Shown here piece after piece: positions 1 through 11,027 of a DNA stretch of 64,000 nt. The notes beneath the pieces are model-generated. The model was not told where the DNA came from, searched no databases, and was given only the letters and a program-made list of their open reading frames with translations. The translations under genes and the position numbers were made by a program. The DNA lies in NCBI GenBank assembly GCA_002205965.3, contig NADL03000221.1, positions 1 to 64,000 on the forward strand, given 5' to 3'. The DNA is from Kappaphycus alvarezii. Lineage: Eukaryota; Rhodophyta; Florideophyceae; Gigartinales; Solieriaceae. Numbering within the stretch: position 1 is the first letter of the stretch; the number at the start of each line of letters is the position of its first letter.

Positions 1-752
1 AACTAGAAACCACATACGTATGATGGAATCACATAACTGATTTTTGGATGCAGTTGTACAAACCAATATCATAACTAGAAACCTCATACATATGATGAAA
101 TCACATAACCGATTTTTGGATGCAGCTGGATAAAACCCGTAATCATAACTAGAAACCTATACGTATGATGGATTCACATAACTGATTTTGGATGCAAACG
201 GACAACCGTAATCATAACTAGAATCCTCATACGTAATATAAAATCAAATACCTCTTTCTAGAGTCATCACAGTATTGCTATAATGATTCCTACTGTACAA
301 ACTCAAGTACAGTAAGAAGTACAGTACTTGGTATATTACGATATACAGTACGAAGTACAGTTCCTCATTTGGCACTAGTACAGTACGTGTACACCACTGC
401 ACAAAAGGTTTCTACTCTTAGCTGTACCACGTGTACATCACATACACAGCTGCCACCACGTACACGTGTACATAGCTTTCCTCAGCATATCTCTCATACA
501 GTATACTCATCATCCACTTATAGTACCCTACCCTACGTAAAATCACCCCATAAAACAACATTTTGCCCTCTAAATCGCTGATCTCTCAATATCATACTTT
601 CGTCCCTGGGAACTTTGGATTTCTTCCGAAATGCCTTAGGCCACCCTTCAATCAACACGTGTGCATGTGTACACGTGGAACAAGCCTCATGCCTCTTATG
701 AGATTTGGCACCGATGTGGGGTCATGTGATCATCTTGCCAAATCAACAAACA
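1..752 (-). repeat. Partial LTR, Copia-1 type, minus orientation
   Basis: This is the right-hand part of an LTR that continues off the left edge. It matches the minus-oriented Copia-1 LTRs further right: it holds about 3-4 units of the ~70-bp minisatellite (each with a TGCATCC core), the CACGTG-rich segment near 430-475, and the terminal segment ending in AAATCAACAAACA. One extra A sits in the last bases compared with the other copies. The next base is inside Copia-4 integrase coding sequence, so the LTR inserted there. It may be a solo LTR or the 5' LTR of an element lying to the left. Confidence 0.8.
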
Positions 753-2828
753 AATTATTCTTGGATATGCGGAAGCCAGCAAAGCTTACAAACTGTGGGA
801 TCCTGAATTACACAAGGTAGTTGTTTCCAGAGATGTCAGATTCAGTGAGAGCAAACCTGCCAGTCTGAAATAAATGAGAAAGAATCGGATGAGTATCTCG
901 CAATGAGCTCCGATGAGGATCTTGTAAGTCTCGGCGTTGAACATGATGCTCAAGTCCGGCATCCTACACCGGACACAGTCGAAATAAGTGCAGCTTCGAG
1001 ACAAGATATTCAGGGACAAGGGAATGACCAGGCTAATGTTGGAAACGACCCAACGGTCGCCGAAAACGTAGGTACAGATAACGAAATCCCTGAGCCCCCT
1101 GAGGTGTCTGTAGCTCCTCGGAGATCTGAAAGGATTCGAAGACCCAAATGCTTGGTGGAGATCAAACATATCCTTGACACCTAATGACACGGCTCTCGTT
1201 ACAAATGTTGTCAACATCTCGTACCGACACGCGGCGACAGGACCGGACGCAGACTTTTGGAAGTCCGCCATCGAGTCCGAGCGAGACTCGATCCTTCGGA
1301 ACAAAACATGGAAGTTAGTCCCACGTTTGGAGGCCTCAAACATTCTGACTCCAAAATGGGTGTTTGCAATAAAAGATGCCCAGGACTCCAACGGAGGCTT
1401 TTCCCGAAAATCGAAGGCGCGTCTTGTCGCTCGTGGTTTCCAACAGGTGAAAGGGGTAGATTATAATGAGACGTACGCCCCTGTCGTGAAGCTCACGTCA
1501 ATTCGGGTGCTTTTGGCACTTGTCGCACATCAGGACCTGGAGCTGCATCAAATGGACGTTAAGACGGCATTTCTGAACGGTGATGTGGAGAGGACGTGTA
1601 CATGGAACAGCCTGATGGATTTAAGGACGCCTCGAAACCAAATCATGTCTGCAAATTTCTGAAGGCCTTGTATGGTTTGAAACAGGCACATAGCGGTGGC
1701 ACCAGAAAATCGATGATTTTCTTGTTGATGGGCTCAAATTCAAAAGTAGCTAATGATCCCTGTGTTTATGTAAAATTTGACCCGACCTCCGACTCAATCA
1801 TGATTATCCTCCTGTATGTTGATGACTTGCTGCTTGCAGGAAACAACATGGAGGCGATTGCATGGATGAAGGGGGAGCTGAACCGCCGTTTTGAAATGAA
1901 AGATTTGGCGAAGCGAGAATGGTTGTTGGGCTTGAAATTTCTCGCCGGAGATCCGAACGATCCTTGTGTTTATCCAGCCACGTTTGTAGACAGCGTTTTA
2001 GAGCGATTTGGAATGCAGAATTGTAGACCTGTTCCAACTCCTATGAATCTAAACACTGACGAGTTGAACGTGGATCGGTCGGTAGATACGGGTAGTGATG
2101 CTCGGACAGATGCTCCATACAGGAGCGCCATTGGAGCTCTCATGTATTTGTCTGTTGGAACACGACCTGATATATCTTATGCGGTTGGCAAACTTGCACG
2201 TTTCTGCGAAGAACCAAGAGAGAAGCATTGGTTAGCAGTAAAAAGAGTGTTAAGGTATCTCGCTGGGACCAAAGATTTAGGTCTTGTGTTCCGAGGGAAT
2301 GCTGATCTGGGCTTGTCTGCATACTGTGACTCGGATTGGGCCGGAGATGTGTCCGATCGCAAATCGACGAGTGGTTTCGTGTTTCGCATGGCTGGAAGTG
2401 GGGTAAGTTGGTGCTCGCGAAAGCAAACGGTTGTCGCAGCTTCGTCATGTGAGGCCGAATACATTTCGTTAACTGCAGCAAGTAAAGAAGCAATATGGCT
2501 GAGACGTGTCGTTCGGGACATCCTTGAAACCTGGACATCGCTGGGCATGAAAGCACTTGGAATTGATCATGCTACTACAATATACAGCGATAACCAGGGG
2601 GCTATGGAGCTCGCTCGAAACGAGAGCACCAACAGACGCAACAAGCACATTGATATTGCATACCACTTTGTAAGAGATGCAGTTGTGCGTAAAGAGGTGG
2701 ACTTGGTGTACGTGCCAACAACTGAAAATGTTGCTGACGCTTTGACAAAACCACTAGGGCGAGTTCAGATGACAAAACTTGTTAGACTGATTGTGATGGG
2801 TAGTAAGGGGGAGCATGAATTAATGTAA
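753..2828 (+). pseudogene. Copia-4 pol remnant: integrase C-terminus, reverse transcriptase, RNase H
   Basis: Ty1/copia polyprotein of a family distinct from the other copies here. The first codons give the integrase C-terminal motif LGYAEASKAYKLWD, and a stop lies near 870. An acidic linker with a basic stretch (RRSERIRRP) runs to about 1165. RT follows from about 1240 (WVFAIKD, ARLVARGFQQ), with a frame change near 1596. The active-site motif YVDDLLLAG is intact near 1816. RNase H is intact to the stop (YCDSDWAG, SSCEAEY, DNQGAMELA, HIDIAYHFVRD). The RT segment around 1690-1760 and 1905-1975 also looks shortened compared with Copia-1. Gag, protease and most of integrase are missing because the LTR at 1-752 interrupts the left side. 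Not functional. Confidence 0.85.
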
Positions 2829-2841
2829 AAAACAATGTGAT

Positions 2842-2851
2842 CGAGGGGGAG
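2842..2851 (+). other. Polypurine tract of Copia-4
   Basis: CGAGGGGGAG lies 13 bases after the pol stop codon and directly before TGTTG, the start of the LTR. Its position and purine content fit the plus-strand primer of reverse transcription. Confidence 0.7.
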
Positions 2852-3955
2852 TGTTGAAAAAGGGATAGAATGCATGCGATCCCATGGTTTTTAGTTGCCA
2901 CCTGGACACGTGTACACTTGTAGCATGAAAAAGCGAGTTGCACCCTTCTTCTGTGTGTACACCTACTTCACGTGTAAAATGGGCCAAATCGAAAGTTGCC
3001 TGGGACGAAAGCCCATTTTCGGGCAACTCAAAATCACGGCGCATTTTGCCATTTTTCAAACCACTTGGTATTCTGCCCTCTGATTGGCTGCTAGATACGC
3101 CTCCATACCACTCACATCGCTCCAAGTGGCGATATCTGAGCTGATCATTGTGGAGCATTCTGACACTTGGCATGTTATGGTTGGTTGATGGTTTGTCTCT
3201 ATTCTAGGCTCAAAGTACTGTACCCATGTGTCATACGTGTACTGTCTCCTATGTGGCATACGTATACTGTCTCCTCTCTGTCGTACGTGTACAGTATTAT
3301 AGGTGTCGTACGTGTACAAGTAAACAGTGGTTTCTATATTTATCCTATAGTTGCCTGGACTGGCTGCATACAGTTTACACTATACTCATTATACTGGCTG
3401 CTACAAATCACTCTTGCACAAGTATGCAGCCAAAGTATGTTGATGCAGCCACGTTGCTTTTACAGTATTGCACGTATGGCACGTAAGGCTTAATTCACGT
3501 TGAACGGCCTGCATGAGATTTACGTACTGTTACGTAACAACGTGAGACAAGCCCGCCAAAAATTGTTTTCTACTTTTATGATATTTAAGTTCCGCCTTAA
3601 GTTCCCGCCTTTGGGTTCTGTTACAGGCCGAGAGATTACAGTTGCGTTGGCGGGTCACGTAAGGCATAATTCACGGGTTGACTGTTTTAGTGTACGTTTA
3701 CGTAACAGAACATGCATGGCTAGCATGCACGTAATGTTACTTACGTTTTGAATATCGGTAATTATGAATTTCCCGCGCATGCAAATCAGGGATTCTGAGG
3801 CATCTCGGCTTGGGTAGGCTATAGGATCAACAAAGATAGTACTGCAAATGTAGATTTTGCTACTTTCATTTTGCTTTCACAAAGCCGAAGTGAGTACGGC
3901 AAACAGTATATAGTTGTAGTCTAATAGCTCATCCAAGTAAAGAAGAGGCACGGAC
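2852..3955 (+). repeat. Copia-4 3' LTR and adjoining non-coding sequence
   Basis: The LTR starts with TGTTG right after the purine tract. The right border cannot be set because the second LTR is absent; it probably lies between about 3780 and 3950. Inside are imperfect repeats of a unit like TGTCGTACGTGTACAGT (3220-3320), a repeated 20-mer (3480-3499 and 3656-3675) and an AT-rich TTTATGATATTTAAG near 3575 that could be a promoter. No convincing gene is present. Confidence 0.6.
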
Positions 3956-4089
3956 TTGCCTTTGATTTCAACACCAACCTCACCCTTGCCGTTCATCTCC
4001 TTTCTGTTTCTTTCCATCTACACTCTTTCCCTACTTCCCTTTTCATTCTCTCTCCTCATCCCTCATCATCCCCTGTTAATTACATCAAT

Positions 4090-4851
4090 GCGCAGCATAT
4101 TTCTCCGTTTGATGCATGGAAATGATACGAGCTCGGAACTTGCGGCTATCCAAGCAGTGCGCATATCAAATGATATGTATGGTTCTGATATTCTTTCCGC
4201 CTTTGAAATGGCGAAGGGCTTCACAAGACCAGTCACTATATGCTCAAAAGTATCCGAACTAGATCCTGAGCTTCTGATGCACAGCTCCAGATCGAAGCTA
4301 AGCGCAAGCTCACAAGAATTCTCCGCTCCAAAGCTATTACTGATCTAAAGCTGTCTGTTGGTGATCTAGTTGAAGTTTTTGTCAAGAGTGACAAGGAGAA
4401 AAGAGGCAGATTGATTTCGCCAAGATCTGTTTTGGCAATTGATCGTTCATCTGGAACGGTCACAGTACCCGGCTCTTCCGGTCATACTATTAAGGCAGCT
4501 TTTGAAGATGTACGTCCCGCGCTCGAAAAAGACTCTTTCGCATTATTAATTCAAGAGAGCATTGACTTACTTGACAGAGAGGTCGCTCCGGCTCTTGATG
4601 AATCGTTCATAACTTCTTCAGAGGAACCAGATATATTGGATGGTAATGGTAAAGTTCCTGAAAACACTGGAGATTGTGACTCACTTCCTGTTCTACCTGT
4701 CTCTGGTGATCGAGTGGATGTTTTTTGGCCTCTAGAGAACCAATACTACTCCGGAGAAGTGACTTCGGTAACTGATGGAAGACATCATGTCACTTACGAT
4801 GACGGGGATACCGAGGAGTTGGATCTCAGCAAGGAAACATGGCGGCTCTGA
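4090..4851 (+). pseudogene. Retroelement integrase C-terminal region with Tudor-like tail
   Basis: Two frames with one frame change near 4280. The first part reads SNDMYGSDILSAFEMAKGFT. The second reads an integrase-type barrel (KLSVGDLVEVFVKSDKEKRG, then SSGTVTVPGSSGH), an acidic linker, and a final ~47-residue segment beginning GDRVDVFWPLENQYYSGEV and ending before TGA at 4851. That segment has the alternating strands of a Tudor/chromo-like barrel (VDVFWP, YYSGEV, HHVTYDDGDTEELDL). I recall similar tails on LTR-retroelement integrases but cannot assign the superfamily. No integrase catalytic core is visible upstream. Alternative: a host gene exon, which seems less likely given the surroundings. 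Confidence 0.45.
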
Positions 4852-5160
4852 TAGAGAGAACGAGGGAGAGCGCGAGCGAGCTAGGGAGAGCGAAACTGAG
4901 AGAGAGAAGCAGAAGAAGGAAAGAGAGCGAGGGACCAAGAACGTAAGATGAGAGTGGAGAAGGTGGTAGTGAACTTTACTCAGACAGAAGAACGAGGGAG
5001 GCCGGGGCTTATATAGACTTTGAGGCGAGTCGACTGAGTCTTCTGGATGATCGAAAGGAAGTTCCAGAAGCAGTATAGACGACGGTGAGAGGCTAACCCT
5101 AAACCTGCTTGAGCTGATCTAAAGTAGATCAGCTCTATCTTGCAGCACTGTACACTGCAT
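4852..5160. other. Non-coding purine-rich segment, probably part of the Tudor-tail element's 3' end
   Basis: After the stop codon comes a long purine-rich run (4852-4935, many GAGA and GAAG), then a TATA-like TTATATAG near 5009-5016, then an 11-bp perfect inverted repeat. The order (coding end, purine tract, promoter-like sequence) would fit a polypurine tract and 3' LTR interrupted by Copia-2 at 5161, but no second LTR is present to confirm it. Confidence 0.3.
5111..5135. repeat. Perfect 11-bp inverted repeat with 3-base loop
   Basis: Arms GAGCTGATCTA (5111-5121) and TAGATCAGCTC (5125-5135) are separated by AAG. In RNA this would be a stable hairpin. It lies 25 bases left of the Copia-2 LTR. 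Confidence 0.7.
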
Positions 5161-5660
5161 TGTTGGTGATTTTGTGAGACGATCACACACCCATCGCCTT
5201 GACTAGACGTCTCGCACGGAGGTTGGGAAGCTGTATATCTGTACACGTGGACACATGTGGTTCTGAAGGATATATGCCAATTTTACCCGAAAAACAAAGT
5301 TGCCGGGGACGAAAAGCCATTTTAGAGGGGTCGACGATAAATGCAAATTTTGCATAATTGTTGACAAGTGGAACTTGGCCATAATGCCTAGGCTAAGAAT
5401 TGCCTGCTTTAATCCTATTGGCTGATAGGTCAAATGCTGCAATTCTATTGGCTGGTGATGTACACGTGTAATGGCTGTAGAGGTGTAAGGGTTGACTTTG
5501 AGCTATTTTAGAGGGCAGAATGGTGTTTATGGGTCATTTTACATAGGGTAGGGCACTGTAAGTGGGTGAGGAGTATACTGTATAAGAGGTATGTCGAGGT
5601 AAGGTATGTACACGTGTACGTGGTGGCAGTTGTGTATGTGATGTGCACGTGGTACAGCAA
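5161..5660 (+). repeat. Copia-2 5' LTR, left part
   Basis: Starts TGTTGGTGAT and matches 17767-18280 (the 3' LTR) closely. It holds CACGTG-containing palindromes (GTACACGTGTAC near 5608) and a TATA-like CTGTATAAG near 5578. It ends at the AGCAA where Gypsy-1 inserted, and continues at 12286. Confidence 0.9.
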
Positions 5661-6169
5661 TGTGGGGGTTTGGGCGCACAAGAGGTAATCGATGGTTGAA
5701 CTGATGGTTGAAGCTTCCGGTGAACAGACCGAAGCTTCTGACCATGGTTTATATAGAGAAGAATTCAACGAGAGTGACAATGAATGGTAAGAAAACAATA
5801 CTAAATTCAAAGGTATTCTAGAAGAACAGGCCTAGGGGCGTAATACTACAAGGTTTTGAGAGTTCACCTAGTATATTGCGGTGAGACTGACAATATTGCC
5901 CATCATGGCAGAGTTCCATTGAATCCACTTGGCGAGACAGCACAAAGCACTTGCTGATTGGTCTTGCCTTGAAAGTATCTAGGAGTACGCCAGGTATCCA
6001 TAATGGCTTCGTCTGATGGTCTGTGGTATTGCGTTGCGTCGGTGCCAGATTACAGTACATTAGTTGCGCTGATGTCTCCTTACAGTGCTTATGTTGCACT
6101 GGTGCCTCTCTGCGGTGCTCATGCCGTTTGAAGGCTATTAGCGGGATACTACTGGGCATATTCGTCACA
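5661..6169 (-). repeat. Gypsy-1 3' LTR
   Basis: Nearly identical to 11782-12285, differing by a few single-base indels and substitutions. TATATAAA on the minus strand lies at 5755-5748. An imperfect inverted repeat around 5710-5740 (AAGCTTCCGG / CCGAAGCTT) follows it in the direction of transcription. Confidence 0.93.
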
Positions 6170-6181
6170 TCACATCCCCCT
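6170..6181 (-). other. Gypsy-1 polypurine tract
   Basis: On the minus strand AGGGGGATGTGA directly precedes the TGTGACGAAT that starts the 3' LTR. Position and base content fit the plus-strand primer. Confidence 0.65.
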
Positions 6182-6485
6182 AAGAAGAAGAATCGCCCCG
6201 ATTCTTGTAGGTCTTCAATATTTCTTGGCAGTTTTGAAGCTCTGTTTCACACAACCAGGAGTTTTCGTGATCTGGTACCCTTTCCATTTGATGAGATATT
6301 TGGTTTTTCTGTTTTGCTTCTTGTGTGCTAATATGGATTCGACTTCGTACTCTATGTGTCCATCCTGCGTTTTTATTGGCGGTGGAGGTGGGAGTTCTCG
6401 TCAAATTCATCTCGGAAGTACGGCTTAAGGAGGCTTGCGTGGAAAGCATTGTGAATTCCCTTATCAATCATTGGCTGGGAAAGAA

Positions 6486-7697
6486 TTAAGCGGTACGTGA
6501 CTCCGTTAATATTTTCCGATATTTCGAAAGATCCACAATACTTGGGTTAAGTTTACGAGATCCAGCGCCATCCTCCAGAGCTAGATTTTTAGTTGAAAGC
6601 CAGACTTTATCACCAACTTTGAACGTCGAAGGCCTCCTACTTTTGTTGACATAAGATGCTGTGGCATCGTTCGACCTCTTTATTTGTTCTTGGGCCCTTT
6701 TCAGTGATTCTCGCATAGCTTTGAGGAAGTTTGCCGCGGCTGGGTTTTCTGTGGCTAGTATGTCCAAAGGAACAGTTTTAGGGTGAATTCCGTAATTGAG
6801 AAAGAATGGGGAGAATGTTGTAGTTGCGTTAATCGAAGAGTTGTAGGCAACTTCAAAGTCGACCAAGTATTTGTCCCATTCGGATTTGTCGAAACTAACG
6901 AAGGAACGAATCATTTCCTCAATCTTTCGGTTCATCACTTCAGATTGCCCATCTGTCTGTGGATGGTATGCAAGAAGGGGATATTTTGGTACATAATAGG
7001 TGGAATAGACTTTTCCAAACTTGCTCATAAAATTGGATCTCTATCGCAAATGATATTTTCCGGGATTCCATGGTTTCTGTATATGTGGTCTTTAAAAAGG
7101 CTGGCAGTTGAAAGAGCATCTAGTTTTGGCTTTGTCGGATAATCCTTATCATTTTTGATAGTCGTTCAACGACCGTGAGTACTCCACCATTTCCGTTCCT
7201 TGATTTGGGAAGTGGTGTTGATGAAATCCATGGTTATGTGCGTCCACTTTGTTTTCGGGGGATCAAGAGGTTGTAAAAAGCCTGCAGGTTTCTGGTTGGC
7301 TTGCTTATCTTTCTGGCAATGACAAGAGCGAACGTACTGAATTACATCAGCCCGCAGGTTTTTCCAGTAAAACTTCGGTGATATTCTATTGATTGTTTTG
7401 GATATTCCCAGTGTCCAGTATTTGGAGTCGAATGGTAGTCATGCAATAACTTGGCTTTAAACGTTCCTTCTGGTATGCAAATTTTCCGTGTCTTAACAAA
7501 AGCGATCCCTTTCTTTGGAAAGGTGCGTTCGGATCTTTGTATTCGTCTTTGAGGCTTTCATCTAGGTTGTAGTCTTTCACAAGCTCTTCGAGTTCGGATG
7601 ATTCAAAAACGGAACAGTAACATTGTTTGATTCCGAAGATGTCTTCATTATTACTTCTTGGAGTAGCCTTTGTTTCGATGGTGGGGTGAGGGTGCAT
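6486..7697 (-). pseudogene. Gypsy-1 integrase
   Basis: The part closest to RNase H (7697-7386) is an N-terminal region with DYNLDESLKDEYKDPNAPF. From 7385 to about 7150 a frame reads RADVIQYVRSCHCQKDKQAN, the end of the HHCC zinc domain with one residue lost from its C-x2-C pair, then ITMDFI carrying the first catalytic Asp. From 7028 to 6486 the core continues (YHPQTDGQSEVMNRKIEEM with the catalytic Glu, then a basic region and KVGDKVWLSTKNL). At least three frame changes and stops break it. The order of motifs is typical of Ty3/gypsy integrase. Confidence 0.85.
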
Positions 7698-7773
7698 TCT
7701 GGGTTGTCTTGAAAGGGAATCGGCAACTATATTTGATTTCCCGGAGATGGTATAATCTTGAAATCAAAGTCAA

Positions 7774-8443
7774 CTAATCTTTCCAACCATATAACCTGTC
7801 TTGTGACAGATTATCTTGTGTCTCGAGGTATCTCAACGGGTAGTGGTCCGAATGAACAGTGAAGAAGTTACCATACAAGTATGCTCTCCACCACTTTAGG
7901 CAGTCGACAATGGCCAATAGCTCTCTTTCGTGGGCTGCATAATTCTGTTCGGCATCATTTAAAGTTCTGGATGCGAAAGCGACTGGCCTTTTCCTTCGCG
8001 GTTCCTTGTTCCAATACAGCACCAATTGCGTATTGGGAAGCATCTGTAGTGACATAGATCGGTAGACTTGAATCGAAATTTCGAAGGACTGGAGCGTTGC
8101 ACAATATTTTCTTCAGGGTTTGAAATGATTTTTCTTGAGTTTCTGTCCAATGAAAACAAACGTTCTTTGTCAACTCGGTAAGTGGTTTCGAAATTAAGGA
8201 ACAACCCTTAATAAACCGTCTATAATAGTTTACGAACCCCAAGAACGACTGAAGATGTTGTTTGTTCCGAGGCAGCGGCCATTCCATGACGGCTTTAATC
8301 TTGTTGGGATCCACAGCAATTCCTTCCTGGCATATAATGTGCCCAAGATACTCAACTTCTTTAACACCAAAGACACACTTTGACAATTTTGCGAATAATT
8401 TCTCCCTTCTAAGGATCTCTAATACTTCAGCGATGTGTTTCAA
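7774..8443 (-). pseudogene. Gypsy-1 RT thumb/connection and RNase H
   Basis: Minus-strand frames read HIAEVLEILRREKLFAKLSK, EVEYLGHIICQEGIAVDP and FLGFVNYYRRFIKG, the standard RT palm-to-thumb and connection motifs. RNase H follows with ASRTLNDAEQNYAAHERELL and FTVHSDHYPLRYL. A frame change near 7990-8030 splits the two parts. The family normally has both in one chain downstream of RT. Confidence 0.88.
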
Positions 8444-8455
8444 ATGTTCTTCCCA

Positions 8456-9100
8456 TGTCCTACTAATATAAGAATGTCATCCAGATATACGATAACAAAA
8501 ACGTCAAGTACATCTTTGAAAATGTCGTTCATTAGACCCATGAAAGTCGCTGGGGCATTTGTCAATCCAAATGGCAATACTAGAAATTCGAAATGTCCAT
8601 ATCTAGTTCTAAATGCCGTGAGGGTATTGAAGATTCATCCAGTCTGATCTGATGATAACCTGACCTCAGATCTATTTTAGAGAAGTACTTTGATCCTTTG
8701 AGCTGATCAAAGATATCGTCTATGCGCGGCAGTGGATAACTGTTCTTTACAGTAGCCGATTGAGTGCTCTGTAATCCACGCACATCCGCAATGAGCTGTC
8801 CCTCTTCGTCACGAAGAGAATTGGAGCCCCCCACGGGCTCTTGCCGGTCTAATGAAATCACTCTCCAGCAGCTCATCTAGCTGCTTGCGAAGCTCCCCAT
8901 TTCTTTGTCCGAAAGACGGTAGAGACCCTTTTTCTGGGCTTCGCTTCTTTTTCTAATTCAATCTTGAAATCATACTTTCGCTTCGGAGGGAGGCCTTTTG
9001 GAAGTCTGCTTGGGAATACATCCTCATACTTGGTAAGTATGTCTTGAATCTCTCCGGAATAGGTTTCCGTAGAATAGGACTTTGAACTTAGGGGTCTCAC
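8456..9100 (-). pseudogene. Gypsy-1 reverse transcriptase, N-terminal and catalytic part
   Basis: Begins in the protease-RT linker (DILTKYEDVFPSRLPKGLPP), then [20 protein letters not shown] and [12 protein letters not shown], with the first catalytic Asp in KIDL. YLDD is read at 8487-8476. Frame changes occur near 8640-8580 and just after YLDD, where bases are missing. Residues at the active site are present but the chain is broken. Confidence 0.87.
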
Positions 9101-9332
9101 AAGTACTGCATACGTCCCATAATTTTTTTCTAAATCAGTGAGTATTGAATTTGCGAGACGAAAGAATTCAATAGCCTTTCATTGGCTTCGATAACGTAAT
9201 TTTCATCCTTGTATTGAATGAAACTTGATTTTCGGTGGTGTCGATAATCGCTTTATGGGCTCCACACCATTCCTTCCCAAGATTGCATCATACCTCTTCA
9301 GGGACTTATGGCGAAGTACAGTGGTTCAAGTG

Positions 9333-9735
9333 TTATTTCTTTATCTGAACGATAACAGGACGCGGTGTTTCCATTAATTTTTGATCAACACCGTTCGCCA
9401 TTTCGGCAAGTTCTTTTGATTCTTCGGTTTTAATCTTATGGTGATCGCAAAATGATTCGCTGAGGAAGTTAACTTCACCGCCGGGGTCGATGAGAATTTT
9501 AGCTGGTCCATTGGAAATAACTCCTTTAACAATAAGAAGTCCCCGGTGGCGGCGTTGGAAGGTTGGGGTCGGTGTGGCCCTAACTAGTTCTTTGGATCTT
9601 ACTGTTGAAAGAATGAGATTTCTTTGATCTAGAACTGAATGCGGACCGTCAATCAGTTCTTCCGGGCTTTTGGGCAGTTCTTTGCTATGTGTCCTTTCTG
9701 TCTGCATCTTAGGCACAGTCCTTCACGCATGCATC
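9333..9735 (-). pseudogene. Gypsy-1 gag zinc knuckle and protease
   Basis: A CCHC knuckle (CLRCRQKGHIAKNC, spacing 2-4-4) is read at about 9715-9674 in one frame. The aspartic protease follows in another frame: GPAKILIDPGGEVNFLSESF. The catalytic triplet reads D-P-G where D-S-G or D-T-G is usual, so activity would be doubtful even in frame. Gag upstream lies in a third frame, so this is decay and not a single programmed shift. Confidence 0.8.
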
Positions 9736-9744
9736 TGTCGCGCT

Positions 9745-10585
9745 CTACCTTATCGAGTTCTGTAGATTCACATTTGATGACTCGACACCAGACTTCACTT
9801 CCACGTTTCCAATTTCCATCGGTACAGGACCATTACTTCCGGCAGATGAACTTCCATTCAGCAATTTTCCACCGGACTTGGTATTTCTCAGGGGTTCTGA
9901 ACGCCTGTACGCCGCTTCCACTCTTTCTGCATCTCCCATAAGATCGGAAAGCTTGGTGTATTCTTTCGTGCATAAGGTTTTCCAAATGTATGGTTTCAGG
10001 CCGCGTGAGTATCGATCTATTTGATCCTTCACTCCAATGTCTGGGATGTCCAATAAGATTTTGTTAAAATCATCATTAAACGTTGGAACGTCCTTGACTT
10101 GTTTCCAGCGAGCAGTTTGTCTCGGGCGATTTTTTCTTTGTTTATCGTCTCAAAACGATTGAGGAGAGCAGTCTTCAATTCCTTCCATGTTTGAATTTCC
10201 TTCCCCTCGGCACTCTTGGAATAGACCATCCACCATTCATGAGCATTTCCCGAAAGATAGCTCAGTGCAATGTTCATAGTTGCTTGCCCATCTGCTTCAC
10301 CAAGGTAATTCTCCATCTGCACGCACCAGCTTCCGACGGACCCTTTCCCACCGAAAGATCCCGGTTTATTCTTCTTGGGGGCGTCCTTTTTTCATTTTGA
10401 CTACTTGAGGTACCAGTATTGATCCTGACGAGAGATAGTTCATTCTCGAGGGCTCCTACCTTCTGAGCAGCATTATTGAGCTGATTCTGCTGCGCGGAGA
10501 TCTGATTATGGGCCTCTGTCAGCTGACGTTGAAGTTCGCTTACAGCTTGTGCGAGAGCCTCTACCGTAATTCCCGGAGTTTCCAT
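9745..10585 (-). pseudogene. Gypsy-1 gag
   Basis: Three overlapping frames. The first starts at ATG 10585 (METPGITVEALAQAVSELQ) with a coiled-coil-like region rich in Gln and Leu (about residues 8-50). The middle reads ALSYLSGNAHEWWMVYSKS, a typical retrotransposon gag motif. The last reads IDRYSRGLKPYIWKTLCT and KLSDLMGDAERVEAAYR. The knuckle follows in another frame. Gag would form the particle; this copy cannot. Confidence 0.85.
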
Positions 10586-11027
10586 GGTATTTTCCTATTG
10601 GTCGATAGAGTCACACGTGTGCTGTTGGTTTTTTCTTACTTTTAAATAGAAGTTTTCCAATTTGTTCGGCAAGAATCGGTCTGCACTGTCCGAGTTGGCA
10701 AGACCAGCAAAACACCAGTGAGAGGTCTCGAGTTCGAATCCCAGTCGATAACTTGGGAAAGTTGATTTTCTCTGACGTAAGGGTTTGACGTCAGTCACGT
10801 CGGGTGTGCTATAGTAGCCCTCCTTCCGATGCTTTACCAAACGGTTGTTTTCCTGTCTAGAACCTGGCGGCGATACGGACTTACAAGTCCTACTGCAAGG
10901 AACTGGGGAAAGCGAGTTTGTAAGGTAGCCACAGCGGGAGGGTGAACACAGCACAAACGGAGTCGGTTGAGAAAGCAACTTTTGTTTTTTTTCCTATTCG
11001 ACAAGGATAGGTTTATTCAAATACAAG
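10586..11027 (-). other. Gypsy-1 leader between zinc-finger ORF and gag
   Basis: About 440 bases with no supported coding sequence. This spacer sits where the Copia elements also have a non-coding leader between zinc-finger ORF and gag. It holds a tRNA-like B box on the plus strand (GAGTTCGAATCCC near 10729) that does not fold into a cloverleaf. Confidence 0.5.

Noticed and set aside
3956..4090. Hydrophobic N-terminus (Leu/Phe/Ser-rich) upstream of the integrase-like fragment, resembling a signal peptide
   Set aside because: The CT-rich composition gives Leu/Phe/Ser/Pro by chance, and the downstream product is an integrase remnant, not a secreted protein.
5661..5745. ATG with good context just after the Gypsy-1 TATA box, open through the LTR
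   Set aside because: It lies only about 10 bases after the TATA box, so it is probably not in the transcript, and it ends within the tRNA site.
9660..9745. Possible programmed frameshift between Gypsy-1 gag and protease
   Set aside because: Gag, knuckle and protease lie in three different frames and further breaks follow, so decay explains it better than a programmed shift.
10690..10760. tRNA-like sequence with a B box (GAGTTCGAATCCC) and a weak A box on the plus strand
   Set aside because: The T stem has two mismatches and no acceptor stem can be formed with any sequence upstream; not a tRNA gene.
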